Shown: positions 34,366 to 45,231 of the stretch, in pieces | Position numbering within the stretch: the first letter of the stretch is position 1 | Layout: every line of letters starts with the position of its first letter | Origin: Haloarcula nitratireducens | GTDB taxonomy: Archaea; Halobacteriota; Halobacteria; Halobacteriales; Haloarculaceae | Direction of reading: 5' to 3' | NCBI RefSeq assembly: GCF_019599505.1 | Contig: NZ_RKLT01000004.1 | Location: forward strand, 1-64,000 | Length of the DNA stretch: 64,000 bases | Translations under genes and position numbers: made by a program | The notes under the pieces: generated by a model | Seen by the model: the letters and a program-made list of their open reading frames with translations, nothing else | Told to the model about the DNA's origin: nothing | Databases searched by the model: none

Positions 34366-34616
34366 GAGCGCTCTCCCCCCTGATTCGCAGCCGTGAGTCG
34401 AATCGTACTGTCGGAGCGTGGCAACGCCCCACGGATAGTGGGGTCCCCGACTCCTCGGTTCTCAGCCGACGTCGCATCTTCGAGGTGGGAAAGTATCTTC
34501 TCCCGATGAGCTTTCACTATCATGAGCGATGGTCCCGCTTGGTTCGTGGACTGGGCGGGTTCCGCAAAGAAGTACGCCTTGACCGATCAACCGTTTTATA
34601 CGCTGAGGGTCCGCGA

Positions 34617-35282
34617 CTACTCGTATTGCGAGCCGGCGGAGAGCAAGGCCTTCCGGAGGACCTTCTCGTTGGCGGGACGAATCCGATCGGAGATCGCCTG
34701 CCGGGAGATGCCGAGCTCGTCGGCGAGCTCGGTGAGGTCGACCTCCCTCGGCGTGGCGAAGTATCCTCGGCGCAGGGCCAACACGAGAGCTTCGCGCTGT
34801 TCGGGCGAGAGGTCGAAGCGATGCCCGCGTTCGGTGTCCTCGTTTAGCGTATAGGTGCGTTCGATGTGAATCGTGATACTCCGGTCGGTACAGAAGTTGT
34901 GGAAACGGGTGAGTTTCTCGTGGTCGGCAAAGCGAACCCGAAACGCCCACTGGTCGGCCCCGGTCGCCTCGAGGATGGTCGCGTCGAGGTCTGCGAGCTC
35001 TTCGATGAGGTTCTCGGGGTCATTCAGCCACCGGAATCGGTACAGGCGACTGTCGCCGACCTCGTCGAGTTCGCGGAACGCCTCGACGTTCGAATGGTCG
35101 CGGACCGCCGTCTCGAACGCGTCGATGTCTTCGGGGGGACCGGTCACCCAGAGTAACGGCAGTACGGCCTTGCCGGTGGGAACGATGCGTTCGAGTTCGA
35201 TCTCCATCGTGGGTGGCCCCGACAGAGCCTGTCCGAGAGTGAACTCCTCGGCGTCGAGTGTGAACTCCAGAATGACGCTCAT
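34617..35282 (-). CDS. Bat-like HTH-10 transcriptional regulator
   Basis: This 221-aa protein has an N-terminal bacterio-opsin-activator-associated domain (MSVILEFTLDAEEFTLGQAL to about residue 155) and a C-terminal HTH-10 DNA-binding domain (FDLSPEQREALVLALRRGYF, then REVDLTELADELGISRQAIS and DRIRPANEKVLRKAL). No PAS or GAF sensor is fused. Members regulate metabolism or phototrophy genes in haloarchaea; the target cannot be inferred. ATG 35282 is chosen because similarity starts there, although the frame is open far upstream. It is divergent from the hypothetical gene at 35430. Confidence 0.88.
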   Translation of the reverse strand: MSVILEFTLDAEEFTLGQALSGPPTMEIELERIVPTGKAVLPLLWVTGPPEDIDAFETAVRDHSNVEAFRELDEVGDSRLYRFRWLNDPENLIEELADLDATILEATGADQWAFRVRFADHEKLTRFHNFCTDRSITIHIERTYTLNEDTERGHRFDLSPEQREALVLALRRGYFATPREVDLTELADELGISRQAISDRIRPANEKVLRKALLSAGSQYE

Positions 35283-35429
35283 ACCTTGAGCGTCTTCTAT
35301 CGGCCGACTTGTAGGCGTTCCCATCAACTGACACCGCGAGCCGCTCGACGACCGAGAGCGGGTTGACTTCGACAGCGCCGGCGACACCGAGACCACCAAC
35401 CACAACACGCCGCGCCGCGAACGACCGCC

Positions 35430-35990
35430 ATGGACGAGCGGAAATCGGACGCCGAGCGCGTCACCGACGCCATCGAAGACGTCGGCGTGGACCGCCTCAC
35501 GGACGCCATCGTCGACGCGTGGGAACGGGCCGGACTCGACACCGGGACGCCGACGTGGCCCGACGACGAACCCCTGTTTCGGGTGCGACCGCCCGTGAGC
35601 GACGAGGACGCCGGACTGGACGCGCTCGCGGCGGTGCTCGATACGACGCCGCGCCGTCCCGAGACAGCGTTCTGCTACCTCGACCGCGGCCGTCGAGCGG
35701 ACCTCGTCGGTCCCGGGCGCGTCGAACTGGAGGCGCTGTCGGGCCACGCCGACGTCACCGTCGACGCCGACCACACCGCCGGCACCGTGCCGTTCACGCC
35801 CCAGACGTTTGACGCGCTCGCCACGCTCTTCGACGAGCTCTCGTATCTCGTCGTCCGCGACGCCGACGATGTGGCTATCGCCGAGTGGCGCGCGGAGACG
35901 CTTCGCTTCGCGCTGCCGGAGAGCGGTCTGGAGACAGTGAAAAACTCGCTCGACGCGGCGACGGCCGACCGCATCGAGCGGGCGGAGTAA
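35430..35990 (+). CDS. Conserved haloarchaeal hypothetical protein
   Basis: The 186-aa acidic, soluble protein starts [20 protein letters not shown]. It has a helical N-terminus, a beta-rich middle (ETAFCYLDRGRRADLVGPGR) and a C-terminal helix (SGLETVKNSLDAATADRIER). No catalytic motif, membrane segment or signal is evident, and I do not recognise the family. It is followed 2 bp after the stop by a GTCTCC-N4-GGAGAC hairpin that may end its transcript. Divergent transcription from the HTH-10 gene raises the possibility of control by it. Confidence 0.75.
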   Translation: MDERKSDAERVTDAIEDVGVDRLTDAIVDAWERAGLDTGTPTWPDDEPLFRVRPPVSDEDAGLDALAAVLDTTPRRPETAFCYLDRGRRADLVGPGRVELEALSGHADVTVDADHTAGTVPFTPQTFDALATLFDELSYLVVRDADDVAIAEWRAETLRFALPESGLETVKNSLDAATADRIERAE

Positions 35991-35992
35991 CA

Positions 35993-36008
35993 GTCTCCTC
36001 GCGGAGAC
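35993..36008 (+). terminator. GTCTCC-N4-GGAGAC hairpin after the 35430 gene
   Basis: A perfect 6-bp stem with loop TCGC begins 2 bp after the stop codon. The same stem with another loop occurs at 30519-30534, also in a gap after genes. No oligo-T run follows, so the terminator role is tentative. Confidence 0.4.
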
Positions 36009-36011
36009 ACT

Positions 36012-36091
36012 GCTTCGACGTGCGGATCAGTCCTCACTCGTACGAATCCGCTACTCACCGATAAACCGCTTCGACGTGCGGATCAGTCCTC
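36012..36091. repeat. 24-bp direct repeat at the 3' end of the DUF7130-like gene
   Basis: GCTTCGACGTGCGGATCAGT plus CCTC occurs at 36012-36035 and again at 36068-36091. The second copy contains the stop codon and the last codons of the gene at 36083-36388, so the first copy looks like a partial duplication of that gene end, 56 bp away. Confidence 0.75.
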
Positions 36092-36388
36092 GGTCCAGTA
36101 GTAAATCTCCTCTTTGGGCGCGCCACAGGAGGGGCACTCGTCGGGGATGTCCTCCTCGATATCGCCCATCTCGCCGCACTCCCAGCAGCGCCACATCAGT
36201 TCGGCCTGCCCGGCGGCGCCCGTGGTCCGGTGCTCGTCGGACATCGACTCGATGCCGCCCTCGACGGTGACGTAGAAGCCGTGCTGGTCGAACCCGCGGA
36301 TGCTGCCGAGCTCGTTCCCCTCCTCGTCGAACACCGTCTTGCCGAAGGAGAGTTCGTCGTCGTCGGCGTTGACAAACATGTCTGTCAT
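36083..36388 (-). CDS. Rubredoxin-like zinc-ribbon protein (DUF7130-like)
   Basis: The 101-aa protein has an N-terminal PRC-barrel-like half (GKTVFDEEGNELGSIRGFDQ, HGFYVTVEGGIESMS). The C-terminal part is a rubredoxin-type ribbon with paired CxxC motifs (WRCWECGEMGDIEED and ECPSCGAPKEEIYYWTED). It resembles a conserved haloarchaeal family (DUF7130, recalled). It binds zinc or iron; electron transfer or a structural role are both possible. Its C-terminal codons lie in a 24-bp repeat. Confidence 0.82.
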   Translation of the reverse strand: MTDMFVNADDDELSFGKTVFDEEGNELGSIRGFDQHGFYVTVEGGIESMSDEHRTTGAAGQAELMWRCWECGEMGDIEEDIPDECPSCGAPKEEIYYWTED

Positions 36389-36429
36389 ACAGGTGAACCG
36401 ACGGCGGGAGGTGTGATAAAGGCTAGCGC

Positions 36430-37674
36430 CTAGCGCGAGAAGAGACTGTTGTGAACGGGCGCGAAGTCGCTCGACTCGCTCTCGACGGCCTTCGTATCGG
36501 AGACGGCGTTGCCGTCGAGTCCCTCCTCTAAGAAGTCAGATAGCGGCGGGCCGACGCTGTCGGGTTCGACGAGGAAGGCGTCGTGGCCGTAATCGGAGTC
36601 GACGACGTGGTGAGCGACGTCGGTGTCCGTCTCGCGCAGGGCGTCGGCCAGCGCCTCGGACTGCTGGGTCGTGAAGTGCCAGTCGCCGGTGAAGGACATC
36701 ACCAGCGCCTCGCCGTCGAAGGCCGCCAGCGCGTCGGCGTCCGACTCGAACCCCGAGGAGAGGTCGTAGTTGTCCATCGCCCGCGTCAGGTAGAGGTAAC
36801 TGTTGGCGTCGAAGCGCTCGACGAACTTCGAGGCGTTGTAATCCAGGTAGGACTCCACGTCCCGGTACGGGAAGAACCGGCCCGCGGGGTCGGTCGGGAA
36901 CGCGCGCTCGGCCTCCCGCGTCGCGGCGCGGCGACCGAACCGGCGCTCCATGCTCGCCTTCGAGAAGTACATCACGTGGCCGATCTGCCGGGCCAGCGCC
37001 AGTCCCTCGTCGGGGTGGGTCCCGCCGTCGGACGAGGTCCCGTTCTCGTCGCTGTCGGAGCCGCCGTAGTAGTGGCCGCCGTTCCAGTCGTCGTCGGTGG
37101 TGATAGCCCGGCGGGCGATGCCGTTCAGCGCGAGACACTGCGGGTCCAGTCGCGGGGCGGCGGCCACCGGGACGAGCTTCTCGACGTGGTCGGGGTGACG
37201 CTTACCCCACTCTAAGACGTTCATACCGCCGACGCTGCCGCCGACGACGGCGTACAGCGCGGGAATCCCGAGTTCGTCGAGTAGGCGGCGCTGGGCCTCC
37301 GTCCAGTCGGCGACCGTGACGGGGGGGAACTCCGGACCGTACGGCTCGCCGGTCTCGGGGTTCGTACTGGAGGGGCCCGACGAGCCGTAACAGGAGCCGG
37401 GGACGTTCGCGCAGACGACGAAGTACTCCGTCGTGTCGATGGCCTTCCCCGGGCCGACGATGTCGTCCCACCACGCGTAGGCCTGGTCGCCGCCGTCCTC
37501 GAAGCGGCCGCGCGAGGAGACGTGAGCGCTTCCGGTCAGGGCGTGACAGACGAGGACGGCGTTGTCGCCCTCGAACTCGCCGTAGGTCTCGTAGGCCAGT
37601 TCGAGGTCGGCGACGGTCTCGCCGCACTGGAACTCGAACTCGCCGACCGAGACGGTCTCCGATTCGACGCTCAT
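36430..37674 (-). CDS. metX: Homoserine O-acetyltransferase
   Basis: This 414-aa alpha/beta-hydrolase acetylates homoserine in methionine synthesis. Visible are [32 protein letters not shown], the nucleophile elbow [20 protein letters not shown] (Ser in GGSVGG), the Asp of the triad in [20 protein letters not shown] and the His in [15 protein letters not shown]. An acidic insertion ([20 protein letters not shown]) is typical of halophilic proteins. ATG 37674 overlaps the metY stop in an ATGA arrangement, so the two genes are translationally coupled. The longer upstream frame is a shadow of metY. Confidence 0.95.
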   Translation of the reverse strand: MSVESETVSVGEFEFQCGETVADLELAYETYGEFEGDNAVLVCHALTGSAHVSSRGRFEDGGDQAYAWWDDIVGPGKAIDTTEYFVVCANVPGSCYGSSGPSSTNPETGEPYGPEFPPVTVADWTEAQRRLLDELGIPALYAVVGGSVGGMNVLEWGKRHPDHVEKLVPVAAAPRLDPQCLALNGIARRAITTDDDWNGGHYYGGSDSDENGTSSDGGTHPDEGLALARQIGHVMYFSKASMERRFGRRAATREAERAFPTDPAGRFFPYRDVESYLDYNASKFVERFDANSYLYLTRAMDNYDLSSGFESDADALAAFDGEALVMSFTGDWHFTTQQSEALADALRETDTDVAHHVVDSDYGHDAFLVEPDSVGPPLSDFLEEGLDGNAVSDTKAVESESSDFAPVHNSLFSR

Positions 37675-38957
37675 GTGGCTCGCTCGATGGCCTCGTCGAT
37701 GTCCCCGAGCACGTCCGCCGGGTCCTCGATGCCGACGCTCATCCGAATCAGGTCCGGGCTGACGCCGCTCGCGCGCTGTTCTTCCTCCGAGAGCTGGGCG
37801 TGGGTCGTGCTCGCGGGGTGGATGACGAGCGTCTTCGCGTCGCCGATGTTGGCGAGGAACTGCGCTAAGTCCGTCTCCTCGCAGAACTGTCGGCTGGCGT
37901 CGTAGCCGCCGTCGAGCCCGAACGTGACGACGCCGCCGTAGCCGCCGTCGAGGTAGCGGTCGGCGAGGTCGTGGGTCTCGTGGCTCTCGAGGCCCGGGTA
38001 GGTGACCCACGACACGTCGTCGTGGTCCCGGAGGTGCTCGGCGACGGTCAGCGCGTTCGAGCAGTGCCGCTCCATCCGAAGCGAGAGGGTCTCGCTCCCC
38101 TGGAGGGTCGCCCACGCGTCGAAGGGCTTCTGCCCGTCACCGAGCGAGCGGAGGCCGCGCTGGCGGGCGGCCATCGTGAACGCCCGGTCGCCGAATCGCT
38201 CGGCGAAGTTCGCCCCGAAGGCGGGGTTCTCAGCGCCCATCTCGGGGAACTTCTCGGGGTAGTCGGCCCACGGGAACGACCCGCCGTCGGCCAGCACTCC
38301 GCCGATGGTGGTCCCGGAGCCGTGGATCCACTTCGTCGTCGACTCCCAGACGAGGTCCGCACCGCGGTCCAGCGGCCGACAGAGCGCGGGCGTCCCGAAG
38401 GTGTTGTCCACGAACAGGGGGACGCCGTGGTCGTGTGCGACCTCCGCGATCTCTTCGAGCGGCGGGACCACGAGCGAGGGGTTACCGATGGTCTCGCAGT
38501 GGACGTAGGCCGTGTCGTCGTCGATGGCCTCGGCGTAGGCGTCGGGGTCCAACGTATCGACGAAGCGCGACTCGATGCCCCGTCGGCTGGCGGTGTTGGC
38601 GAGATACGAGTGCGTCCCGCCGTAGATAGAGGACGCCGAGACGACGTTGTCGCCGGCTCGGGCCAGCACCGTCGTCGCGGCGTCGAGCGCCGCCATCCCC
38701 GACCCGGTGGCGACGGCGTCGACGGCGTTTTCGAGCGACGCCAGCCGGTTTTCGAGGGTCCGAACGGTCGGGTTGTCGAACCGAGAGTAGACGTTACCGT
38801 CGTCCTCCAGCGCGTAGCGGTCGGCGGCCGTCTCCGCGTCCTCGAAGACGTACGAGGAAGTCTGATAGATGGGCGGCGCGCGCGCCCCGGTCGCCGGGTC
38901 GGGCTCCTCCTGTCCGGCGTGGACGCAGCGCGTCCCGAATCCGTAGCGATGAGTCAT
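37671..38957 (-). CDS. metY: O-acetylhomoserine sulfhydrylase
   Basis: The 428-aa PLP enzyme of the Cys/Met metabolism family makes homocysteine from O-acetylhomoserine and sulfide. Characteristic parts are [80 protein letters not shown], the PLP Lys in [16 protein letters not shown] and [23 protein letters not shown] 38957 ([10 protein letters not shown]) is chosen over the in-frame start at 38984. A TATA-like GGTTATAG (minus strand, about 38990) lies about 30 bp before it. First gene of the metY-metX operon. Confidence 0.95.
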   Translation of the reverse strand: MTHRYGFGTRCVHAGQEEPDPATGARAPPIYQTSSYVFEDAETAADRYALEDDGNVYSRFDNPTVRTLENRLASLENAVDAVATGSGMAALDAATTVLARAGDNVVSASSIYGGTHSYLANTASRRGIESRFVDTLDPDAYAEAIDDDTAYVHCETIGNPSLVVPPLEEIAEVAHDHGVPLFVDNTFGTPALCRPLDRGADLVWESTTKWIHGSGTTIGGVLADGGSFPWADYPEKFPEMGAENPAFGANFAERFGDRAFTMAARQRGLRSLGDGQKPFDAWATLQGSETLSLRMERHCSNALTVAEHLRDHDDVSWVTYPGLESHETHDLADRYLDGGYGGVVTFGLDGGYDASRQFCEETDLAQFLANIGDAKTLVIHPASTTHAQLSEEEQRASGVSPDLIRMSVGIEDPADVLGDIDEAIERAT

Positions 38958-39104
38958 GTGCAGTATGCATATATCTCCGAACATCTATAACCACGAGTTA
39001 CGGCAAAACTCTCCCCGTGTGGGTCGTTAGCTCGTGAATCGGGGAGCGAACGAGGCGGGGCCGGAGGACGGCGACGGCGGGGGCTACCACCGCAGCGGAA
39101 CCGG

Positions 39105-39428
39105 TCAGTCGACGGCGGCTGACTCGAACAGGGGAGAAGGGGTCGACGACTCGGCGGGGTCGCAGATCTGGATCCGGCCGTCGCCGCTGACGAAGACGTT
39201 CCATCCCGAGACGGAGAAGAAGAATATCTGTTCGGGGTCACGCACCGCGTCGGAACTCTCGAAGAGCGTATCGAGCGCCACCGCGTCTATCGTGTCGGCG
39301 AGCGGTTCGAGTTCTATCGGGCGGACCCCCTCGACGGTCGCTATCGCCTCGATGAGCGTCTCGGACAGCGTCGCTTCGTCACCTTCCCACACCGCTTCGT
39401 GTTCTGGCTCGCAGTCACAGTACGTCAT
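39105..39428 (-). CDS. HalOD1 output-domain protein
   Basis: This 107-aa protein is a single HalOD1 domain: SETLIEAIATVEGVRPIELE, PLADTIDAVALDTLFESSDA and the beta hairpin FSVSGWNVFVSGDGRIQICD. HalOD1 is a haloarchaeal output domain predicted to work downstream of signalling proteins. A short N-terminus with CDCEPEH is unusual and might bind metal. No kinase or receiver gene is adjacent. One of four HalOD1 genes in this window. Confidence 0.85.
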   Translation of the reverse strand: MTYCDCEPEHEAVWEGDEATLSETLIEAIATVEGVRPIELEPLADTIDAVALDTLFESSDAVRDPEQIFFFSVSGWNVFVSGDGRIQICDPAESSTPSPLFESAAVD

Positions 39429-39591
39429 TGTCAGGGCGTCCCGTAGACGGGGGAAACGGACAGAGTGTCAAAGTAATGGGCGAGTTAGTCGGTAGGCGAG
39501 GGCATCTGACCGCCGGTAGGGTCAGCGACGTATCGACCGCGGCGCACTTTGCCTCGGAGGATACAAACCCACGGCCCCTCAAGACGGACCA

Positions 39592-39864
39592 ATGACAGAC
39601 TCCGAGGAGACGGTGCGGTGCTGGCTGGTCGAACGCTCCAGTTTCGGCGACGAGCGGATGGTGACGCTGGTCTACGCCACGCCCGAGGGGGACCGCCACG
39701 TCACGAAGCAGCTCTCGACGAACCTCCTGATGAAAAAGCGCGTCACCGCGGCGATCGACGTCGAACCCGACCGACTGGAGCCGGTCGCCGACGAGGACCG
39801 CGAGCGCTACGCGACCGAAGCCCGGCGGATGGCCGACAACCAGGACCCGGATTCGGAGGTCTGA
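39592..39864 (+). CDS. Small conserved haloarchaeal protein (DUF7967-like)
   Basis: The 90-aa protein reads VRCWLVERSSFGDERMVTLV, YATPEGDRHVTKQLSTNLLM and KKRVTAAIDVEPDRLEPVAD. The C-terminus is helical (ERYATEARRMADNQD). It matches a short conserved haloarchaeal family of unknown role (DUF7967 from memory). No motif for catalysis or DNA binding is obvious. It precedes the ABC exporter by 75 bp, and each probably has its own promoter. Confidence 0.78.
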   Translation: MTDSEETVRCWLVERSSFGDERMVTLVYATPEGDRHVTKQLSTNLLMKKRVTAAIDVEPDRLEPVADEDRERYATEARRMADNQDPDSEV

Positions 39865-39939
39865 GACGCCGCAACCGCCGTTTTCGTTCAGTGTAGTCAA
39901 CACGAAAGACTATACCGGAGGGCGGCACAAACCCGGCGT

Positions 39940-40875
39940 ATGACCGCTATCGAACTGAACGACGTCCGCAAGGAGTTCGGGGACGTCGTCGCCCTGCAAG
40001 GTGTGGACCTGACGGTCGAGGAGGGGGAAGTGTTCGGTTTCCTCGGCCCGAACGGGGCGGGGAAGTCGACGACGATCAATATCCTCCTGGATTTCGTCCG
40101 GCCGACGGCGGGGTCCGCGAAGGTGCTCGGAATGGACGCGCAGGACGATTCGAAGGCCATCCGCGAGCGCATCGGCGTCCTCCCCGAGGGCTACGACGTC
40201 TACGAGCGACTGACCGGCCGCGAGCACATGGAGTTCGTCATCGAGTCGAAAGACGCCGACGACGACCCGGAAGCGCTGCTCGAACGGGTGGGCGTCGCCG
40301 ACGCGATGGACCGGCGAGCCGGCGGCTACTCCAAGGGAATGAAACAGCGCCTCGTGCTGGCGATGGCGCTGGTCGACCAGCCCGACCTGCTCATCCTCGA
40401 CGAACCGACGACCGGGCTCGACCCGAACGGCGCTCGACAGATGCGCGATCTGGTCCGCGAGGAGAGCGAACGCGGCGCGACGGTCTTCTTCTCCTCGCAC
40501 ATCCTCGGTCAGGTCGAGTCGGTGTGTGACACCGTCGGCATCCTCCAAGACGGGCGACTCATCGCCAAGGACAGCGTCGAGGGCCTCCGGTCCGCGGCAC
40601 AGGGCGACATGAAACTCGTCGTCACCGTCGCCGACGCCGACGGACTGGAGAGCGCCGTCGAACAGGTCCGCTCGCTCCCGGAAGTCTCGGGCGTCACGCG
40701 GGAGGGGGACCGCGCCGTCGTCAACTGCCAGGGGGACGCGAAGATGACCGTCCTCAACGCGTTCGAGGAGGCGGGCGTCACCGTCGAGGACTTCGAGACC
40801 GAGGAGGCCTCGCTCGAAGACCTCTTCACCGCCTACACCGACCAGCGCGAGCGAGAACGGGAGGTCCAGGCGTGA
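39940..40875 (+). CDS. ABC transporter ATPase (ABC-2 exporter type)
   Basis: The 311-aa ATPase carries Walker A GPNGAGKST (about residues 37-45), the Q-loop region ERIGVLPEGYDVYERLTGRE, a signature variant YSKGMKQRLVLAMAL (the usual LSGGQ replaced, as common in this exporter class), Walker B LLILDEPTTGLDPNGARQM, the H-loop FFSSHILGQVESVCD and a C-terminal regulatory segment. Its stop overlaps the GTG of the permease gene. NosF/CcmA-like ATPases of this shape drive ABC-2 permeases; the cargo is unknown. Confidence 0.92.
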   Translation: MTAIELNDVRKEFGDVVALQGVDLTVEEGEVFGFLGPNGAGKSTTINILLDFVRPTAGSAKVLGMDAQDDSKAIRERIGVLPEGYDVYERLTGREHMEFVIESKDADDDPEALLERVGVADAMDRRAGGYSKGMKQRLVLAMALVDQPDLLILDEPTTGLDPNGARQMRDLVREESERGATVFFSSHILGQVESVCDTVGILQDGRLIAKDSVEGLRSAAQGDMKLVVTVADADGLESAVEQVRSLPEVSGVTREGDRAVVNCQGDAKMTVLNAFEEAGVTVEDFETEEASLEDLFTAYTDQREREREVQA

Positions 40876-41897
40876 GCACCGCCGACGCCGGCCCGCTCGG
40901 GGACGTCGACCGCACCCTCAGGAACACCTTCGAGTGGTACACCGTCTCGAAGAAGGAGTTCAAGGACGCCATCCGCTCGAAGGGGCTGTGGCTGCTCGGG
41001 CTCATCTTCACCGTCGCGTTCATCTCGCCCGTCGCGCTCGCGCTGTATTTCGATATCGGTGTGAGTCAGGGCGCACAGGAACTCGGGATGCAGCTCCTGC
41101 TCTCGCAGATCTACACGCGGATGGTGACGTTCCTGTTGCCCGTCGTCGCCATCTTCGTCGGCTTCGCCGCCATCTCGAAGGAGCGCACGTCGGGGTCGCT
41201 GAAGCTCCTGCTGTCGCTGCCCCACTCCCGGAAGGACGTCATCGTCGGGAAGGTGCTGGGCCGCTGTGCGGTGCTCGGCGTTCCCCTCGCTATCTCGCTG
41301 GGCCTCACCGCCGTCTTCCTGGCGCTCTCGCGGCTGACGTTCAAGCCGGGGCTGTTCGCGGTGTTCAGCTTCTTCACGGTGGTGTTCGCGCTGGTGTTCG
41401 TCGCCATCACCGTCTCCATCTCCGGGGCCTTCTCGAAGAGCCTCTGGTCCGGTGCGGCGAACTTCATCGTCTACTTCTACTTCACGTTCCTCTGGAACGC
41501 GGGTGCCAACGGCGTCGGGAAGATCCTCACCAACGAACTGGGCGTCACCGGGGCGATACGCTGGCACGTCGTGCTCCTGTTGAAACTCCTGAACCCGAAT
41601 CAGGCCTACCAGACGCTCGTCAACTCGGTTCTCGGCGAGGGCGAGAACGCCGCCCGCAGCGCTCGCTACGGGATGTTCAGCCAGGGTGAGCAGGCGAGCC
41701 GCACCATCTGCTCGAACGTCCTCAACGGGTCGCCGCAGGCCCAGGAAGGGCTCTTCGGGGCGTTCGTCTCCTGTCAGGCCGGCGGCAGCTCGATGCCGTT
41801 CGTCTACTCAGACCCCGCCGTCGTCGTGTTCATGCTGGCGTGGGTCGGGATAGCCGCGACCATCAGCTACTACACGTTCAACCTCGCGGACTTGTAA
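40872..41897 (+). CDS. ABC-2 type transporter permease
   Basis: The 341-aa membrane protein has an N-terminal cytoplasmic part (TVSKKEFKDAIRSKGLWLLG), six or so helices, and the ABC-2 motif AISKERTSGSLKLLLSLPHS plus RKDVIVGKVLGRC after helix 2. A large loop (LGEGENAARSARYGMFSQGE) precedes the last helix, reminiscent of NosY-type permeases. It begins with GTG overlapping the ATPase stop. Copper/periplasmic maturation or natural-product export cannot be distinguished from context. Confidence 0.9.
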   Translation: MSTADAGPLGDVDRTLRNTFEWYTVSKKEFKDAIRSKGLWLLGLIFTVAFISPVALALYFDIGVSQGAQELGMQLLLSQIYTRMVTFLLPVVAIFVGFAAISKERTSGSLKLLLSLPHSRKDVIVGKVLGRCAVLGVPLAISLGLTAVFLALSRLTFKPGLFAVFSFFTVVFALVFVAITVSISGAFSKSLWSGAANFIVYFYFTFLWNAGANGVGKILTNELGVTGAIRWHVVLLLKLLNPNQAYQTLVNSVLGEGENAARSARYGMFSQGEQASRTICSNVLNGSPQAQEGLFGAFVSCQAGGSSMPFVYSDPAVVVFMLAWVGIAATISYYTFNLADL

Positions 41898-41922
41898 CGG
41901 CGACCGAACGCCTCGTTTCTCG

Positions 41923-44040
<2,118 letters not shown>

Positions 44041-44110
44041 TCACTAATACTGTCCGCTGTGTGCCGCTGGCGCTGTCGGCGCGTTCAGCGTCCGCTCACC
44101 GAGAGCGCGA

Positions 44111-44407
44111 TCAGACGGCGGGTCGCGCCGACACGGTGCCGTCGCCCGCGACTGTCACTGTGAGTCCCTCGTGCGTGAACGAAAACCGGCGGTCCGGCGA
44201 GTCGTTTCCGGACCCGAACAGCGTGTCGATCGCCTCCGCGTCGACCGATTCGTAGATCGGCGTCCCCTCGGCCGGCGTTCGGCCGGTCGCGGCGGCGATC
44301 GTCTCGACGACTGCCATGCTCGGTTCGGTCTCTGCCCAGTCGAACTGCTCGCTGACGGCCCCCACGGAAGCTCGCTCTCGGTCAGCGGTATCGAAAGATT
44401 TGCTCAT
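44111..44407 (-). CDS. HalOD1 output-domain protein
   Basis: The 98-aa protein has a single HalOD1 domain from about residue 30: SMAVVETIAAATGRTPAEGT, PIYESVDAEAIDTLFGSGND and the strand pair FSFTHEGLTVTVAGDGTVSA. It lies just downstream, same strand, of the opsin-transducer operon with a 101-bp gap. A minus-strand AT-rich promoter region (44410-44466) carries GAAATAGCGTA. A functional link to the opsin locus is possible but unproven. Confidence 0.85.
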   Translation of the reverse strand: MSKSFDTADRERASVGAVSEQFDWAETEPSMAVVETIAAATGRTPAEGTPIYESVDAEAIDTLFGSGNDSPDRRFSFTHEGLTVTVAGDGTVSARPAV

Positions 44408-44508
44408 GGTCTACAACTGGTTAGCGTATTTCTGTCATATGTGTATAAGCGTTGGTACGCTATTTCAGTATCTGAAAACGCCGAAGTACCCGCGCGAGTC
44501 GAGTGGAC

Positions 44509-45231
44509 TCAATCGCTTCCGCTCACGCCCGCCTCGTCGGCGAATGACGCGGGACCGCTGTCCGTCGAGCCTACCCCGCCGACCGCGATGGCAGTGACGT
44601 TGACGAAGAGGAACCCGGCGAAGCCGACCCTGATGAGCAGGCCGATATACACTCTGAGGACGGCGATGACGAACGAGTCGAACACCGCCGCGACCGAGAG
44701 CAGCGCGTAGACGATGAGCATCCCGACGAGGAACAACAGGAGGTTTCGGGACTTCCAGTGGAGGAGCCGCTGTCCGTCGGGAACGTCGGCCGCCCGACGC
44801 CAGATCGGCCCGAAGAGTAAGTACGCCATCAGGCCGTGTCCGAGGACGACGACGGCGAGACACGCGAGGCCGACGACGCCGCCGACGACGGACGCGACGT
44901 TGAACGCGACGACCTGGACCGCCGGGACGACGGCGGCGACGGCGAGCATCCGCCGGGACTCGTCGGCCAGCGCCACCGCGACAGTCCACAGCACGGAGTA
45001 CGCGACCAGGTCGTCGATCATACTCGGGACCGAGAGTCGAGTCCCGGCGACGGGGGCGACGCCCATCGACGTCAGCGCGCTCATCGCGGCCGAGAAGCCG
45101 ACGACGGCGACCACCGGATAGCAGTAGCGCCGCCGAGACGCCGGAACGCGGCTGAGCCAGCCCAGAAAGACGAGGAACGCCGCGGCCGAGACGGCCGCGG
45201 CGACGCCGTAGACGCCGGATTGGCTAATCAT
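44509..45231 (-). CDS. Seven-TM type-1 opsin lacking the retinal-binding lysine
   Basis: The 240-aa protein has seven hydrophobic helices and aligns by eye with sensory rhodopsin II. Helix C is [20 protein letters not shown] versus SRII 'ALGVGWVPVAERTVFAPRYIDW'. Helix G is [16 protein letters not shown] versus 'VYLDLVTKVGFGFIAL'. In this pairing the Schiff-base Lys is Arg201 (codon AGG at 44629-44631) and the helix-G Asp is Gly197 (GGC). The helix-C Arg is Ser70 and the TTP motif is AYS. The helix-F Trp/Tyr/Pro/Trp pocket is replaced by small aliphatics ([16 protein letters not shown]). The helix-C Asp (Asp73) and the transducer-contact Tyr (Tyr195) remain. It cannot bind retinal in the normal way. 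ATG 45231 lies inside the 3' end of the transducer gene (8-bp overlap). Lysine-less type-1 opsins have been described in haloarchaea; their function is open. Confidence 0.88.
   Translation of the reverse strand: MISQSGVYGVAAAVSAAAFLVFLGWLSRVPASRRRYCYPVVAVVGFSAAMSALTSMGVAPVAGTRLSVPSMIDDLVAYSVLWTVAVALADESRRMLAVAAVVPAVQVVAFNVASVVGGVVGLACLAVVVLGHGLMAYLLFGPIWRRAADVPDGQRLLHWKSRNLLLFLVGMLIVYALLSVAAVFDSFVIAVLRVYIGLLIRVGFAGFLFVNVTAIAVGGVGSTDSGPASFADEAGVSGSD

Noticed and set aside
34522..34610. Short plus-strand frame MSDGPAWFVDWAGSAKKYAL with a TATA-like element upstream
   Set aside because: It runs antisense into the HTH-10 gene and resembles no family; the promoter word is weak.
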